Below are positions 1 to 10,327 of a stretch of 64,000 nucleotides of DNA, one piece after another. This DNA comes from Mesostigma viride (Eukaryota > Streptophyta > Mesostigmatophyceae > Mesostigmatales > Mesostigmataceae). A model generated the notes under the pieces. That model worked only from the letters and a program-made list of their open reading frames with translations. It made no database searches and had not been told where the DNA came from. The stretch's first letter is position 1. Every line of letters starts with the position of its first letter. The stretch is from positions 3,056,798 through 3,120,797 of the forward strand of contig RPFO01000296.1 of assembly GCA_009746045.1 (NCBI GenBank), read 5' to 3'. A program made the position numbers and the translations under genes.

Positions 1-1691
1 GGTGCAGGGCCAAGCCGGTCAAGGGTGTAAAATGGGATGAAGGGGAGGTGCCCCCAGCGGCCAGTTTGGTGATTCCAGCTGTGTTGCACCCCAGCAGTAT
101 TGGCATAACTCACAGGAGCCTTGCTGCACACTCTCCTTTGACATATGACCAGCTGGTCCAAGAGATGAGCTCGCCTACTTTGTTTGAGGCTTGGAAGCTC
201 GCCTTCTCCAAGGCATTGGAGGAGTGGTTGCAGTTTGAGTGTGCTGCACCAACAGACAGACGTCCCCCAGCATCAAGGAAGCTTGCTTTGAGATTTGTGC
301 TGAAGAGGAAGGTTGTGGATGAGGTATCAGTGCCCCATGTCAGGCCTGTCCTGAATGAGTATCACGGCACGGGGAGTCTGCCAGGAGAGGAGCTATACAC
401 GCCAGGGATGCTACACGACACATGGAGAATTTTGCTATGTCTCTACGTGGGGTTGCTGAACAGGGGAGCAGCTATGTCATCAGTGCTGCTGGACTTCAAG
501 AGGGCATTTTTAAAATCTGATCCAGAAGTGGCCAGGAGGGTGTGGAAGCAGGATGAGCCTTACTGTGTTGAGGTGCCTGCCATCTGGAAGCTGGAGCTGC
601 ATCAACAATTCCTGGTTATTCTGAAGGGCCTGGAAGGACTCAGGTCGAGCCCAATCATCTGGAGACTCACGCTGCAGGAAGCTCTGATCAGTGAGTGTGG
701 CTTGAGAGTGTCTTCAGTTGATCCCTGTTTGCTGCTGGCCCAATGGGAGGGTCTGCCAGTGTATGCTAGTTTGCATGGAGATGATCTGCATTTGCTAGCC
801 CCCACGACCTGGCTGAAGAAGTTTATTCCTGTCATCAGTGGCAAGTTTTCACTGGGCAAGGAGCTGTGGCAGGAGCCCAACAAGCCTGTAGTGTTCTGTG
901 GAATGCAGGCTACCCTGTTCAGGAGGGACGGGGAGTGGAGTATCAGGCTTCAGGCTGGAGGAGATTATAAACAGACCATTGTGAAGGCCTTGCCAGAGAA
1001 GATCACCCAGGCTGCAGGACCTGAGTTGAGAGGCATGTGGGCCTGGTTTGCCAGCATCTGTGGTCCGTCTTTGATGGTCCATAGCAGAATGCCTGATGAG
1101 GTGCTTGAGGATGAGAAGCCTCGAGTCATAGCCCGGTTGGTGGAGAGTACCCCTGATCTGATTTTGTCTGGGATTGACTTTACCCAGCCTATCACCTTGG
1201 AGATCTTTGTTGACAGTTCCATGGATGCTCGCCAGGTTACCAAGGTCAGGGGGAGATCTGCTGCTCTGTTTGCTTTTTATCAGAGCAGGGCAAGTTTGTT
1301 CAGCTGGTACAGCAGACTGCAGAAGAGGGTCTGTATCAGTTCAGATGTGGCAGAATGCAGGGCCATATGCGAGGGGATCCAGTCCAGCCTGTACATAAAG
1401 GAGTTAATGCTGGAGCTGGCTTCAGTTACCCCTTGGACCTTGCAGATGGAGACGTTGTTGCTAACAGACAGCATGGGTATGGTCCAGTTTGTTCACAAGC
1501 AGCTGGCCAGGAGCCGGGACCTGGATTATTTGTTGCTGAAGGAGTTGGCCAGTTTGGTTGACTTGAAGCATATCCCTGGCGAGGAGAACCCTGCTGATGC
1601 ATTGACAAAGCTGCCACACAAGGCCCCAGCCCAGTACAATGTACTGAGGAAGCTCATGAATGCTGACTGTCAAGTCGGTCTATCTGTCTAA
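1..1691 (+). CDS. CopA pol, C-terminal part (RT and RNase H)
   Basis: This is the distal part of a copia-type polyprotein, reading open from the left window edge (frame starting at base 3) to a stop at 1689-1691. Reverse transcriptase motifs are visible: LLDFKRAFLK with the first catalytic Asp near base 490, a GLRSSPIIW block, and HGDDLH near base 775, which stands where most copia elements have YVDD. RNase H follows with VDSSMD, SSDVAECRAI and LLTDSMG, supplying the expected Asp, Glu and Asp. A C-terminal NPADALTKL motif closes it. No frameshift or stop is seen in 563 codons. The role is copying element RNA into DNA in virus-like particles. The upstream integrase and protease-like parts lie outside the window. 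Confidence 0.9.
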   Translation, partial: CRAKPVKGVKWDEGEVPPAASLVIPAVLHPSSIGITHRSLAAHSPLTYDQLVQEMSSPTLFEAWKLAFSKALEEWLQFECAAPTDRRPPASRKLALRFVLKRKVVDEVSVPHVRPVLNEYHGTGSLPGEELYTPGMLHDTWRILLCLYVGLLNRGAAMSSVLLDFKRAFLKSDPEVARRVWKQDEPYCVEVPAIWKLELHQQFLVILKGLEGLRSSPIIWRLTLQEALISECGLRVSSVDPCLLLAQWEGLPVYASLHGDDLHLLAPTTWLKKFIPVISGKFSLGKELWQEPNKPVVFCGMQATLFRRDGEWSIRLQAGGDYKQTIVKALPEKITQAAGPELRGMWAWFASICGPSLMVHSRMPDEVLEDEKPRVIARLVESTPDLILSGIDFTQPITLEIFVDSSMDARQVTKVRGRSAALFAFYQSRASLFSWYSRLQKRVCISSDVAECRAICEGIQSSLYIKELMLELASVTPWTLQMETLLLTDSMGMVQFVHKQLARSRDLDYLLLKELASLVDLKHIPGEENPADALTKLPHKAPAQYNVLRKLMNADCQVGLSV

Positions 1692-2438
1692 AAGCTGAGA
1701 GCTGGGTGCTTAAGTCTCTGGATATCAGGCTGGGAGCTTGATTGTACATAATCCTGAGCACACCTTGAGGGGTGAGACATGTCTCTGGTGTGGGAATGTC
1801 TGACATTGTCTCTGATGGAGAGATGTCTATCTGGGGTTTTCATCTCAGTCTGAGGTTTCCCCAGATCTGTGGTTTGTGGGCGGGGTTCGATTCCCTGGTG
1901 CCGTCTTAAGGCGGAGTTTCACGGACTGGCTGACCCATCCACCATGCTGGTGAGGTGGCGACAGGTCCCCTGATTTTCCACGGTTGGAACGAGTAGGGAG
2001 CTTGTGTTTTGCATGTGCTTCGCGTAGATGTTGTGTCTGGTTCGATAAGGGGCAGCAGACCGGCGCCGACTCCCGTCTGGGGGTCAGCAATGTTTTCTGA
2101 TGAGCTGTTGTGGGTGATCTGTGGGGTTTCGCCTAAGGTCCTGAAGGTTGTACATACTTCTCAAGTTCTTAACTGAACACCTATGGGCTGCCACAGTTGG
2201 CCAACCTCTTGTACATGGGTAACACAACGAGCCTCCCGTGAAGGGATAGGGACTCATTGTAATTTGTTTGTGCTCCTGAGCCAGTATGGGTGCTATGTAC
2301 ATATAATAAGGAATCCAAGCTGACTGTCATGCCCAGCGGGTTGTGACTTGTAGTCTGGGGAGGATATCCAGTACCCATTGTGTGTGTTTGTATGTAGACT
2401 TGTGTGAGCTGCTACAGCTCAAGAAAAGAAAGGATTGG
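1692..2438 (+). other. CopA 3' untranslated region with tRNA T-arm-like motif and polypurine tract
   Basis: No coding sequence is seen between the pol stop and the LTR. GGGTTCGATTCCC at 1883-1895 matches a tRNA T-arm with a B-box core. The same 13-mer lies downstream of pol in CopB (21829-21841) and CopC (12199-12211, minus). The sequence after it, about TGGCTGACCCATC through GGTGGCGACAGGTCCCC, is also shared with CopB. The last bases before 2439 (AAGAAAAGAAAGGATTGG) are purine-rich, as expected for the plus-strand primer. Confidence 0.7.
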
Positions 2439-3135
2439 AGTTAACGCCAAGCGCATTGGCGTGATCCTGATTCGGCATATCTCTGCGATTCCAGCGGCAC
2501 CGGAACGAGTTCATTCCGACAAGTATCAAGAAAGTTATGGCGTTCCGACTTCCCGGTCGCGCGCGAGCGCGAGCCGGCTGTTCTTCTAAGTCGGACGTGA
2601 ATATTTGCCGACGACATATGGGGTCGACAGTAATTCCTGGGCTGACAGGAATTAGGTGCTGTACCTACGACGGTATTGGATTAATACGTCGTACGCAGGA
2701 AATAGGAACCTTAACCTGTGGTCTGTTGGTACCGCAGGCTTAGTCCTGGACTTCTAGGTGCAGATGCAATAATCACTGTGGTGACTGTACTCTGTGGTCA
2801 CTGTGCCTGTATGGCAGACCTACTGTATAGGAGCTGGGCGCTGTACAGGTAGTGAATACTGTACCGGGAGTGTTATTACTGAGCAGGCCTCCTAGGCTGC
2901 TCAGGACTAGCAAGCACAGTGCACAAGTATATAAACAATAGGCCAGTGCCAAATGGGCATCTCTTGCGAGCCCGCCTCACGTGTTGTGCCTTGACTTGGC
3001 AAGCTCGTGTGCAAGCCTCAAGTGTTGAGCGCTGTAAACATTATCCGATTTAACAAAGCTCCGTTTCCAACCATATTCACACATTGCTGCATTGCAACCA
3101 TATCCTTCACATTGCGTGTGCGAAGAACGTTAACT
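2439..3135 (+). repeat. CopA 3' LTR (about 697 bp)
   Basis: The left edge is set by the polypurine tract and by alignment with the LTR starts of CopB and CopC: all begin AGTTA. The right edge is the CGTTAACT shared with the CopB LTR end. Directly inside the left edge is a hairpin, CGCCAA (2445-2450) pairing with TTGGCG (2456-2461). A TATATAA box is at 2928-2934. Boundaries are inferred because the 5' LTR is outside the window. Confidence 0.75.
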
Positions 3136-5262
3136 CATGGTGTCATCATGGCTTGTCTACGTACATGGTTGGCATTTATGTAATTAATGAGGAGGATTCA
3201 GGCTCCCATGGTGTCTCCATGGCTGGCCTACGTACATGGATGTCAAGGAATAGTAAATGATGAGGATTCAGGCTCCCATGGTGTCATCATGGCCCGTGTA
3301 CGTACATGAATGGCATGTATGTAATTAATGATGAGGATTCAGGCTCCCATGGTGTCATCATGGCCCGTCTACGTACATGGATGTCAAAGAAAAAAAAATG
3401 ATGAGGATTCAGGCTCCCATGGTGTCATCATGGCTGGCCTACGTACATGGATGTCTCATAAAAAAAATGATGAGGATTCAGGCTCCCATGGTGTCATCAT
3501 GGCCCGTCTACGTACATGGTTGGCATTTATGTAATTAATGATGAGGATTCAGGCTCCCATGGTGTCATCATGGCCCGTCTACGTACATGGATGGCATTTA
3601 TGTAATTATTGATGAGGATTCAGGCTCCCATGGTGTCATCATGGCCCGTCTACGTACATGGTTGGCATTTATGTAATTAATGATGAGGATTCAGGCTCCC
3701 ATGGTGTCATCATTGCCCGTGTACGTACATGAATGGCATTTATGTAATTAATGATGAGGATTCAGGCTCCCATGGTGTCATCATGGCCCGTCTACGTACA
3801 TGGTTGGCATTTATGTAATTAATGATGAGGATTCAGGCTCCCATGGTGTCATCATGGCCCGTCTACGTACATGGATGGCATTTATGTAATTATTGATGAG
3901 GATTCAGGCTCCCATGGTGTCATCATGGCCCGTCTACGTACATGGTTGGCATTTATGTAATTAATGATGAGGATTCAGGCTCCCATGGTGTCATCATTGC
4001 CCGTGTACGTACATGAATGGCATTTATGTAATTAATGATGAGGATTCAGGCTCCCATGGTGTCATCATTGCCCGTGTACGTACATGAATGGCATTTATGT
4101 AATTAATGATGAGGATTCAGGCTCCCATGGTGTCATCATGGCCCGTCTACGTACATGGATGGCATTTATGTAATTAATGAGGAGGATTCAGGCTCCCATG
4201 GTGTCTCCATGGCTGGCCTACGTACATGGATGGCATGTATGTAATTAATGATGAGGATTCAGGCTCCCATGGTGTCATCATTGCCCGTGTACGTACATGG
4301 ATGGCATTTATTTATGTATATAATGATGAGGATTCAGGCTCCCATGGTGTCATCATTGCCCGTGTACGTACATGGATGGCATGTATGTATTAAATGATGA
4401 GGATTCAGGCTCCCATGGGGTCATCATGGCCCGTCTACGTACATGGAATCATGACATTTATGTAATTAATGATGAGGATTCAGGCTCCCATGGTGTCATC
4501 ATTGCCCGTGTACGTACATGAATGGCATTTATGTAATTAATGATGAGGATTCAGGCTCCCATGGTGTCATCATGGCCCGTCTACGTACATGGAGGTCAAG
4601 GAATAGTAAATGATGAGGATTCAGGCTCCCATGGTGTCTCCATGGATGGCTGGCCTACGTACATGGATGTCAAGGAATAGTAAATGATGAGGATTCAGGC
4701 TCCCATGGTGTCATCATGGCCCGTCTACGTACATGGATGGCATTTATGTAATTAATGATGAGGATTCAGGCTCCCATGGTGTCATCATGGCCCGTCTACG
4801 TACATGGATGGCATTTATGTAATTAATGATGAGGATTAAGGCTCCCATGGTGTCATCATGGCTGGCCTACGTACATGGATGTCAAGGAATAGTAAATGAT
4901 GAGGATTCAGGCTCCATTGGGGTCATCATGGCTGGCCTACGTACATGGATGTCAAGGAATAGTAAATGATGAGGATTCAGGCTCCATTGGGGTCATCATG
5001 GCTGGCCTACGTACATTGATGTCAAGGAATATTAAATGATGAGGATTCAGGCTCCATTGGGGTCATCATGGCTGGCCTACGTACATGGATGTCAAGGAAT
5101 AGTAAATGATGAGGATTCAGGCTCCATTGGGGTCATCATGGCTGGCCTACGTATATGGATGTCAAAGAATAGTAAATTCATGATGAGGATTCAGACATTC
5201 TTGTTGTCATCATGGCTGGCATACCTACATGGATCATTGTCATAAAGTAGTCAATGATGAGG
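3136..5262. repeat. Minisatellite, about 30 units of 64-72 bp
   Basis: Direct tandem units share AATGATGAGGATTCAGGCTC, then CATGGTGTCATCATGG and CTACGTACATGGATG. Two linker types alternate: one with GGCATTTATGTAATTAATG and one with TCAAGGAATAGTAAATG. Toward the right (4900-5260) units drift to CCATTGGGGTC variants. There are no unique spacers, so this is not a CRISPR-like array. The first unit starts exactly at the CopA LTR edge, so CopA probably inserted in or beside the array. Short ORFs inside are by-products of the repeat. Confidence 0.93.
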
Positions 5263-7012
5263 ATTCATGATCAGCCTCCCTTGGTGTCATCATGGTGGGG
5301 CAATGGATGTACATGCAGGATACCCTCGGCGAATTAGCATTGTTCGTTTTACGAACGAGTGGCTAGGATTTAATCAAATCCTAGTGCGTGTTAGAAAAAT
5401 ATGGGCATGTAAAAAGGGTTGAACATTTACATGACCATATCCAGCCATTTATGTTTACTCACATGAATGGATGGCATGCTTGATTTGCACTTATAATTAT
5501 TCCATAATAGCATTGTTCTAGTTAAACATTTAGTACTAAACTAAACAAGCAATACATTCATGAGTGGACAACCATGTTGGTTGATTCATGGGGCCATGGA
5601 TGCACAACCCTTCAACGTTTTGAGTATGTATCAAGGAGAGAACTCTTGACTATGGTCGCTGTCGTTGATGAGCACGTGGTCGAATTCAACCTCGGTGTTC
5701 AGTGTTAATTCTGCAAGCACACAAAGTTTCATGTCACATGCACAAAATTAAAGTCCAATATCGAAGCCAAGCTAACATCCATGTATCCAAGTTATCCATG
5801 TGGGCACGTCTCGATGTAAGCATTCATACAATAGAAAAAGTTAAATTGCTAAACGACATTGGAACCTATGACCAATGTCTACCACGCACCGCCTCATAAT
5901 ATTTTGCCATCAGCGTACATAACTTACTCCAAGGTAACATGCAAACTAGGCATATATTATTATTTAGCACGAGGGAAACTAGTGACGTCCCATGAACCTG
6001 TGGGCAACCGTATAGAAACTGTTTCAAGACTCGACGAATTAACAGATTAAGAAGCCTCACCAGCTTAATTAAACTCATCTGTAAAAACTTCAAGAAACGA
6101 AGATCATCGGAGCAATGTCAAGAGGCAACGATAGGGAAGCCTTACCTGGCACGGATGGCATCACCTTGGCCCAGGCGGTACCCGCAAACATGGCGGATAC
6201 GTCTGTGCGGCCCAAACCATGATCATATGAGGATAGAGGGCCGGGGTCGATATCGTCAAATCTGTACTGCCACTGAATTTAATCTGGCTACAGACCACGC
6301 ATGAAAAATGGTAGAAAGAAACCGATAAACCCCTTGACTTGCGCCGGAAAGCAAGTCCGGCGACCTGCCAGATTGCGTTTTTTCCCTGCAGCAGATAGCT
6401 GTTGAGCAGACCTGTGCATGCCGACATCATAATTATAATAAAACGCATCCCCGCGAGCAAAAAATGGGCGATGTGCATAATCTATAGGCGATATAAAATC
6501 TATTTCCCGAGTTTCGCCAGCGATAATTCGCCCGCAAACGTAAACTGCATGCGCCACCCACGATCCTACCACGTCCGCTATGTGCAGTGGCGCGCATTTA
6601 ACCATGCATGCATGCCCGTCGTCTCCAAACATTGCATTACATGCACGTGACGGCGTGTTCCCTCGGTCATGGTGCGCGGCGGTGCCAGCTGGACTGATGT
6701 CATGCCCTCCACGTAGGGCTCGTTCTACATTTCAGAACTGTCAGATCCATGGCGCATAATTAGAATTTTGGAAGGTAGAATCAGGTTCTGAAGGTTCTAC
6801 ATAGTAGCCTAGTAAGGGTACACTAACATGTAGCCCAGTAGTTACTAATCCTGCGATCATGATGGAATATACGACATGTAGTGATACTAATCGATACATG
6901 TAGTACACATGGTTGGCGCACAGAATGTTGTACAACCTGCCCTACATGTCGGAAAAACGCACACTCTGACAAACGTGATTGGAATATATTGTACAACATC
7001 ATCACTAACGCT
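5263..7012. other. AT-rich unannotated stretch
   Basis: I find no convincing gene here. Short overlapping ORFs on both strands (for example 6288-6632 minus) have no recognisable motif and overlap each other antisense. A decayed minisatellite tail is visible to about 5310. Confidence 0.5.
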
Positions 7013-7345
7013 ACATCCGGAACTGTTCTAGTGAATAGCATTACAATGTACTCCCCCGGCAGGTGTGGGTGCCCGAATACTTGGAGTCTGAACACGCAGT
7101 GTCGACTCCTATTGGTGCAAAGGCATTTTTGTCGTCTCTTCATTTTTTATTCTCCGTTACCACTATATATTGTACAATAGCATGTAGGATGGTACATCCA
7201 GAACTGTTCGAGCGAATAGCAGGGGGATCTACACCCCCGGTGGGGATCTACACCCTACTCCAATACCTGGATGAGACCGGCAGTCGCCGTGTCGAATCCT
7301 TTTTGCGGCATGTCAGTTTTCAGGGTTCTTTTTTTTTAGTTTTTT
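7013..7345 (+). repeat. Small repeat family with tRNA-arm-like ends (two copies)
   Basis: A block CATCCGGAACTGTTCTAGTG at 7013-7032 recurs diverged as CATCCAGAACTGTTCGAGCG at 7195-7214, in both cases followed by AATAGCA. It recurs again in the foldback core at 7741-7763. Each of the first two is followed 80-110 bp later by a GTGTCGANTCC sequence resembling a Pol III B box, the second followed by a T run (near 7293-7303). A tRNA-related SINE-like origin is possible. No full tRNA fold could be drawn. Confidence 0.4.
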
Positions 7346-7437
7346 TCCCTTTTTTTTTTTTTCTCCATTTTTACAAATCAGATTTTTTCAGAACAGTGCA
7401 TACGGCTAAGCTTTCATTTCGCAAGACAATTCTTACG

Positions 7438-7911
7438 GCACCTTCCAAAGTCCCTGGTGTGTGAGTGTCAGTGCAGCGTCGACATGGCATGCGTGGAGGA
7501 TATTTGCGTACGTACGACGAATCATGTGAAACGACTGGTCCAACCTGAAAAATTTTGAATTTTTGCCGTGTCCAGTAACGGTCCTAGGTTGCACCCGCGG
7601 GCCGTTCCGGCAGCTGTACAGAATAGATCAGAAAGATACGCCGCGGAATGACGCCAGTGCCCGGCAAATGTGAGTCGGGAACTGAACAGTCACTACAAAC
7701 GTCGAAAATCTATTGCTCCACCCCCCCAAAAAAAGCGTTCCGGAACTGTTCGAAGCGAATAGCACTGACAGGATTCGAACCTGGGTCCAGAGTCATGTTG
7801 CGGAGTGAGGGAGGCCAGCCATCATGGTCCGCACACAAATCTGGCTCGGGTCCGATCCCTGTCAGTGCTCTTCGCTTCGAACAGGTCCGGAACGTTTTTT
7901 TGTGGGGGTGG
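7438..7911. mobile_element. Foldback element, left arm and palindromic core
   Basis: Bases 7438-7728 are the reverse complement of 23003-23288, beginning GCACCTTCCAAAGTCCCTGG. The centre, 7741-7890, is a second palindrome: a roughly 32-bp arm CGGAACTGTTCGAAGCG..GACAGG pairs with CCTGTCAG..CGCTTCGAACAGGTCCGG. Inside, both strands show tRNA T-arm-like sequence next to TGTCAGTGC. The element was an inverted repeat of roughly 760 bp before CopB inserted at GGTGG (7907-7911). No coding capacity is seen. Confidence 0.8.
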
Positions 7912-8539
7912 AGTTAATATTGCCTGGCAAGCAATATTATTCTACTAAGCTACTTGGCTTGTAGAGATTCTACTTCCGGTTACTACAATCCAGAAACGGG
8001 TTCATTCTGATGAGTATTGCTCGAGATATGAGCAAGATACTGTTCTACTACATTCTACTTGGATTCGGTGATTCTACGGTGGTTCTTCAAGTGACGCGTG
8101 GCATACGACGTCTTGTCACAGTGTACGATAGGACATTTAGTCTCCGACACTGCGGTCTATTCAATGCTATTGATTAGACGTAACAAATAGTGACAGGACT
8201 TGTGCGACAGGACACTGATGTGACTATTTATGGATAACGAGTCGAGATCTGCTGGTCCAGAGTGAAGGACAGCAATATTGTAAGATGATCTGTCCTATCA
8301 GTCATCTGGATGTGACTGCGTCACAATTAGTATATAACGAGCAGGACGCTGCCACTTGGTAGCACCACTTTCCCTGCACCTGTGTCCTCGCACCTTCGGC
8401 GACGGTTCTCACGTGCCTCGTGCGTTCTGTGCTGGTAGCCATAACCAGCAACGTAAACCTATTGATTAATATAACTACTTCCTCTGTAGATATTAATCAG
8501 TGCAGGCTGAACCACAGTTCAGCCACAGTTTCGTTAACT
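7912..8539 (+). repeat. CopB 5' LTR (628 bp)
   Basis: It begins AGTTAATATTGCC and ends CGTTAACT, giving a perfect 6-bp terminal inverted repeat AGTTAA/TTAACT instead of TG..CA. A hairpin AATATTGC/GCAATATT follows the first bases. TATATAA at 8331-8337 is a likely Pol II box. The sequence matches 22372-23002 apart from one missing TAG near 7965. Confidence 0.92.
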
Positions 8540-8555
8540 CGAATTACAAGCGAGT
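8540..8555 (+). promoter_or_regulatory. CopB primer binding site (candidate)
   Basis: Immediately after the LTR the sequence is CGAATTACAAGCGAG, not the TGG expected for a tRNA 3' end. CopC has CGTATTACAG at the same place. Its complement resembles an anticodon loop (..TTGTAAT..), which suggests priming by an internally cut tRNA, as known for Drosophila copia. The tRNA is not identified. Confidence 0.4.
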
Positions 8556-9600
8556 TCGTAATCTACTGATTACGGCATTGATTTCTGGTGTCGTCAAAAT
8601 TTACGGTGTTGTTCCATTATAATATCATGGGAAGCACGCGTGAATTTCGTGAACCATCTCTGGAGGCGCGGTGGATCCTTCGTCAAGCCTCAATTTCAAC
8701 GTCAGCGGAGCAGTGGTCGAATTTGTTATCTCGAAGGTCGTCGGCAAGCATCTACGTACGAATCGGCCTGCAGCAGGATGCGCCATATATGAACGTTAAG
8801 TTGCGCGTGCAGTGGATTTCAGTTTTATGATCTGAATTTTACGGGAATGTTGTAGCGGACTTTTGTATTCCGTTACTGGCCTGTTTTATGTGCACGGACT
8901 TCGCAATAAAAGCTTTGGATTTTATTGTTTTAGGGCCGGGATTTTGTGCTGCGAAACTGGGGTTTGGTTTCGTGAAAATATGTTGTAGTAATTACGTATG
9001 CTATACGAAAAACGTAGTTACGAATATGAAGTCCGTGGGGCCTGGTCCGGATTTGTTGTGTCGCGCTTCTGCGAATGTAATACGAAGTTTGTTTCGTGCC
9101 AGAATTGCGGAATTAGTGCAATATTTTATGTTGGCTGCTGCATGTGCGCAGTTGCGATGGAAGCATTGATACGAAAAATTATATATAATTTCGTATGCAG
9201 CGGAATTAAGTGTTGTCACTACGACAACATTGGCATTGCTAGCAGGGCATGTCGGATATTTGTCCTATATATGTCGATGATGATTATACCAACTTGTTTA
9301 TGCGGGATAATTTTTCTTGTGCAGAACAAGCTCATGCTAATTAATGCATTGGCATTATTAATGCTGCATGTTAATAACTTGTTTGCAAGGTCAATTTTGA
9401 AGGCGAAAGCGTGGCCGGGTCGGCAGCGAAGTCGCAGCCAGCGAACTGTATCGCTGAAGGCAAATGAAGCGCTGATTGCGAGCGGCTGCGAGTGCTGAAG
9501 TGATCGGGCAACTGCGAATGTCGCTAGCGATCTGGAATGAGCACGAGTATCGCTGTCAAGAGCGGGAGAGAGCACAAATGTCGCAAGCGGCTGTCAGAAT
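8556..9600. other. CopB leader, no clear gene
   Basis: This AT-rich stretch contains overlapping ORFs on both strands (for example 8998-9498 plus, 9219-9575 minus) without recognisable motifs. In CopC the gag ATG comes about 25 bp after the LTR, so this 1-kb leader is either decayed gag or unrelated sequence. Confidence 0.4.
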
Positions 9601-9940
9601 TTGTCGCCATCGACAATGAAGGTCTTCAAGGCAGCTGCTGAGCGTGTTGGGAACGAAGGCTTCACCAGTGAGCAGTCACCCCGGGCGCGAGTGTCGCGAA
9701 CGACTGAATGCTATAAGCAACAACAAGAGGAGTTACGGTTGATACCTTTGGTGCATGAAGTGCAGCCTGGCGTGAAGGCGCACTTGCAAGCAAGGTTGTG
9801 ATTTATTTGATAATCACTTCAACAGGGTAGATACCCAGTGGGGAGCACCTGGATCTGCGGTCGACGCAGGGTAACATGTTATTTCTGCCATGCAAACAGG
9901 GTCATATTGCCCTCTTTGGCATTGGCAAGTGAACCGAGGT
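9601..9940 (+). pseudogene. CopB gag remnant
   Basis: No intact gag is present. Near 9874-9915 the reading CYFC is followed, after a one-base shift, by GKQGHIA. This parallels the zinc knuckle CFACGKEGHWKRDC of CopC and suggests a frameshifted CCHC knuckle. A short open frame, 9601-9801, precedes it. Gag would form the particle and bind element RNA. The reading is tentative because only one motif supports it. Confidence 0.4.
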
Positions 9941-10327
9941 GGGTATATTAATTTAACCCAACCTGACGGATTCTGCCTTCCCTGGGCTTGCTAGGGTCCG
10001 CCAGGGAGGGGGCTAAGAGTGACCCCCCCATTACTCTGGATGAAGTTAATTTGCTCCCTGCACTGTCAGGTTGAGGGTGCATCCATGGAGGAAGAACACA
10101 ATGGGGTAGTGACTGGGTCTTCCCACGTCACCATGGTGAAAGCAGTTATACCACAAGGCAACAACGTTCCCACATGGCTCTTGGAGGTAGTTTGCGTACT
10201 CCTTCAATGTTGGAGGGTGGAAGTCCTGCCTTAGGGCAGGAGGCTCCTTTAGAGGAGGAGGATGAGGCTGATGGCCTGAATGATGCAATTAATGGGGAGC
10301 ATGGTTGTAAGTGATAAAGTGCTGATC

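Larger units (their letters stand above)
1..3135 (+). mobile_element. CopA: copia-like LTR retrotransposon, 3' part only
   Basis: The window opens inside the pol gene of a Ty1/copia-type element. Visible in order are reverse transcriptase, RNase H, a 3' untranslated region, a polypurine tract just before 2439 and a 3' LTR (2439-3135). The protein is clearly related to CopB and CopC further right, but the DNA differs enough to make it a separate family member. The 5' half, and therefore its target duplication, is outside the window. Confidence 0.9.

Noticed and set aside
3136-5262. CRISPR-like appearance of regular repeats
   Set aside because: Whole units repeat, including the linkers; no unique spacers, no cas genes, eukaryotic context.
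6161-6650. Overlapping ORFs of 82-114 residues
   Set aside because: Present on both strands at once, no motifs, no splice or codon support.
7741-7890. A tRNA gene
   Set aside because: T-arm and acceptor-like pieces exist on both strands, but no D-arm or anticodon arm with correct spacing could be drawn.
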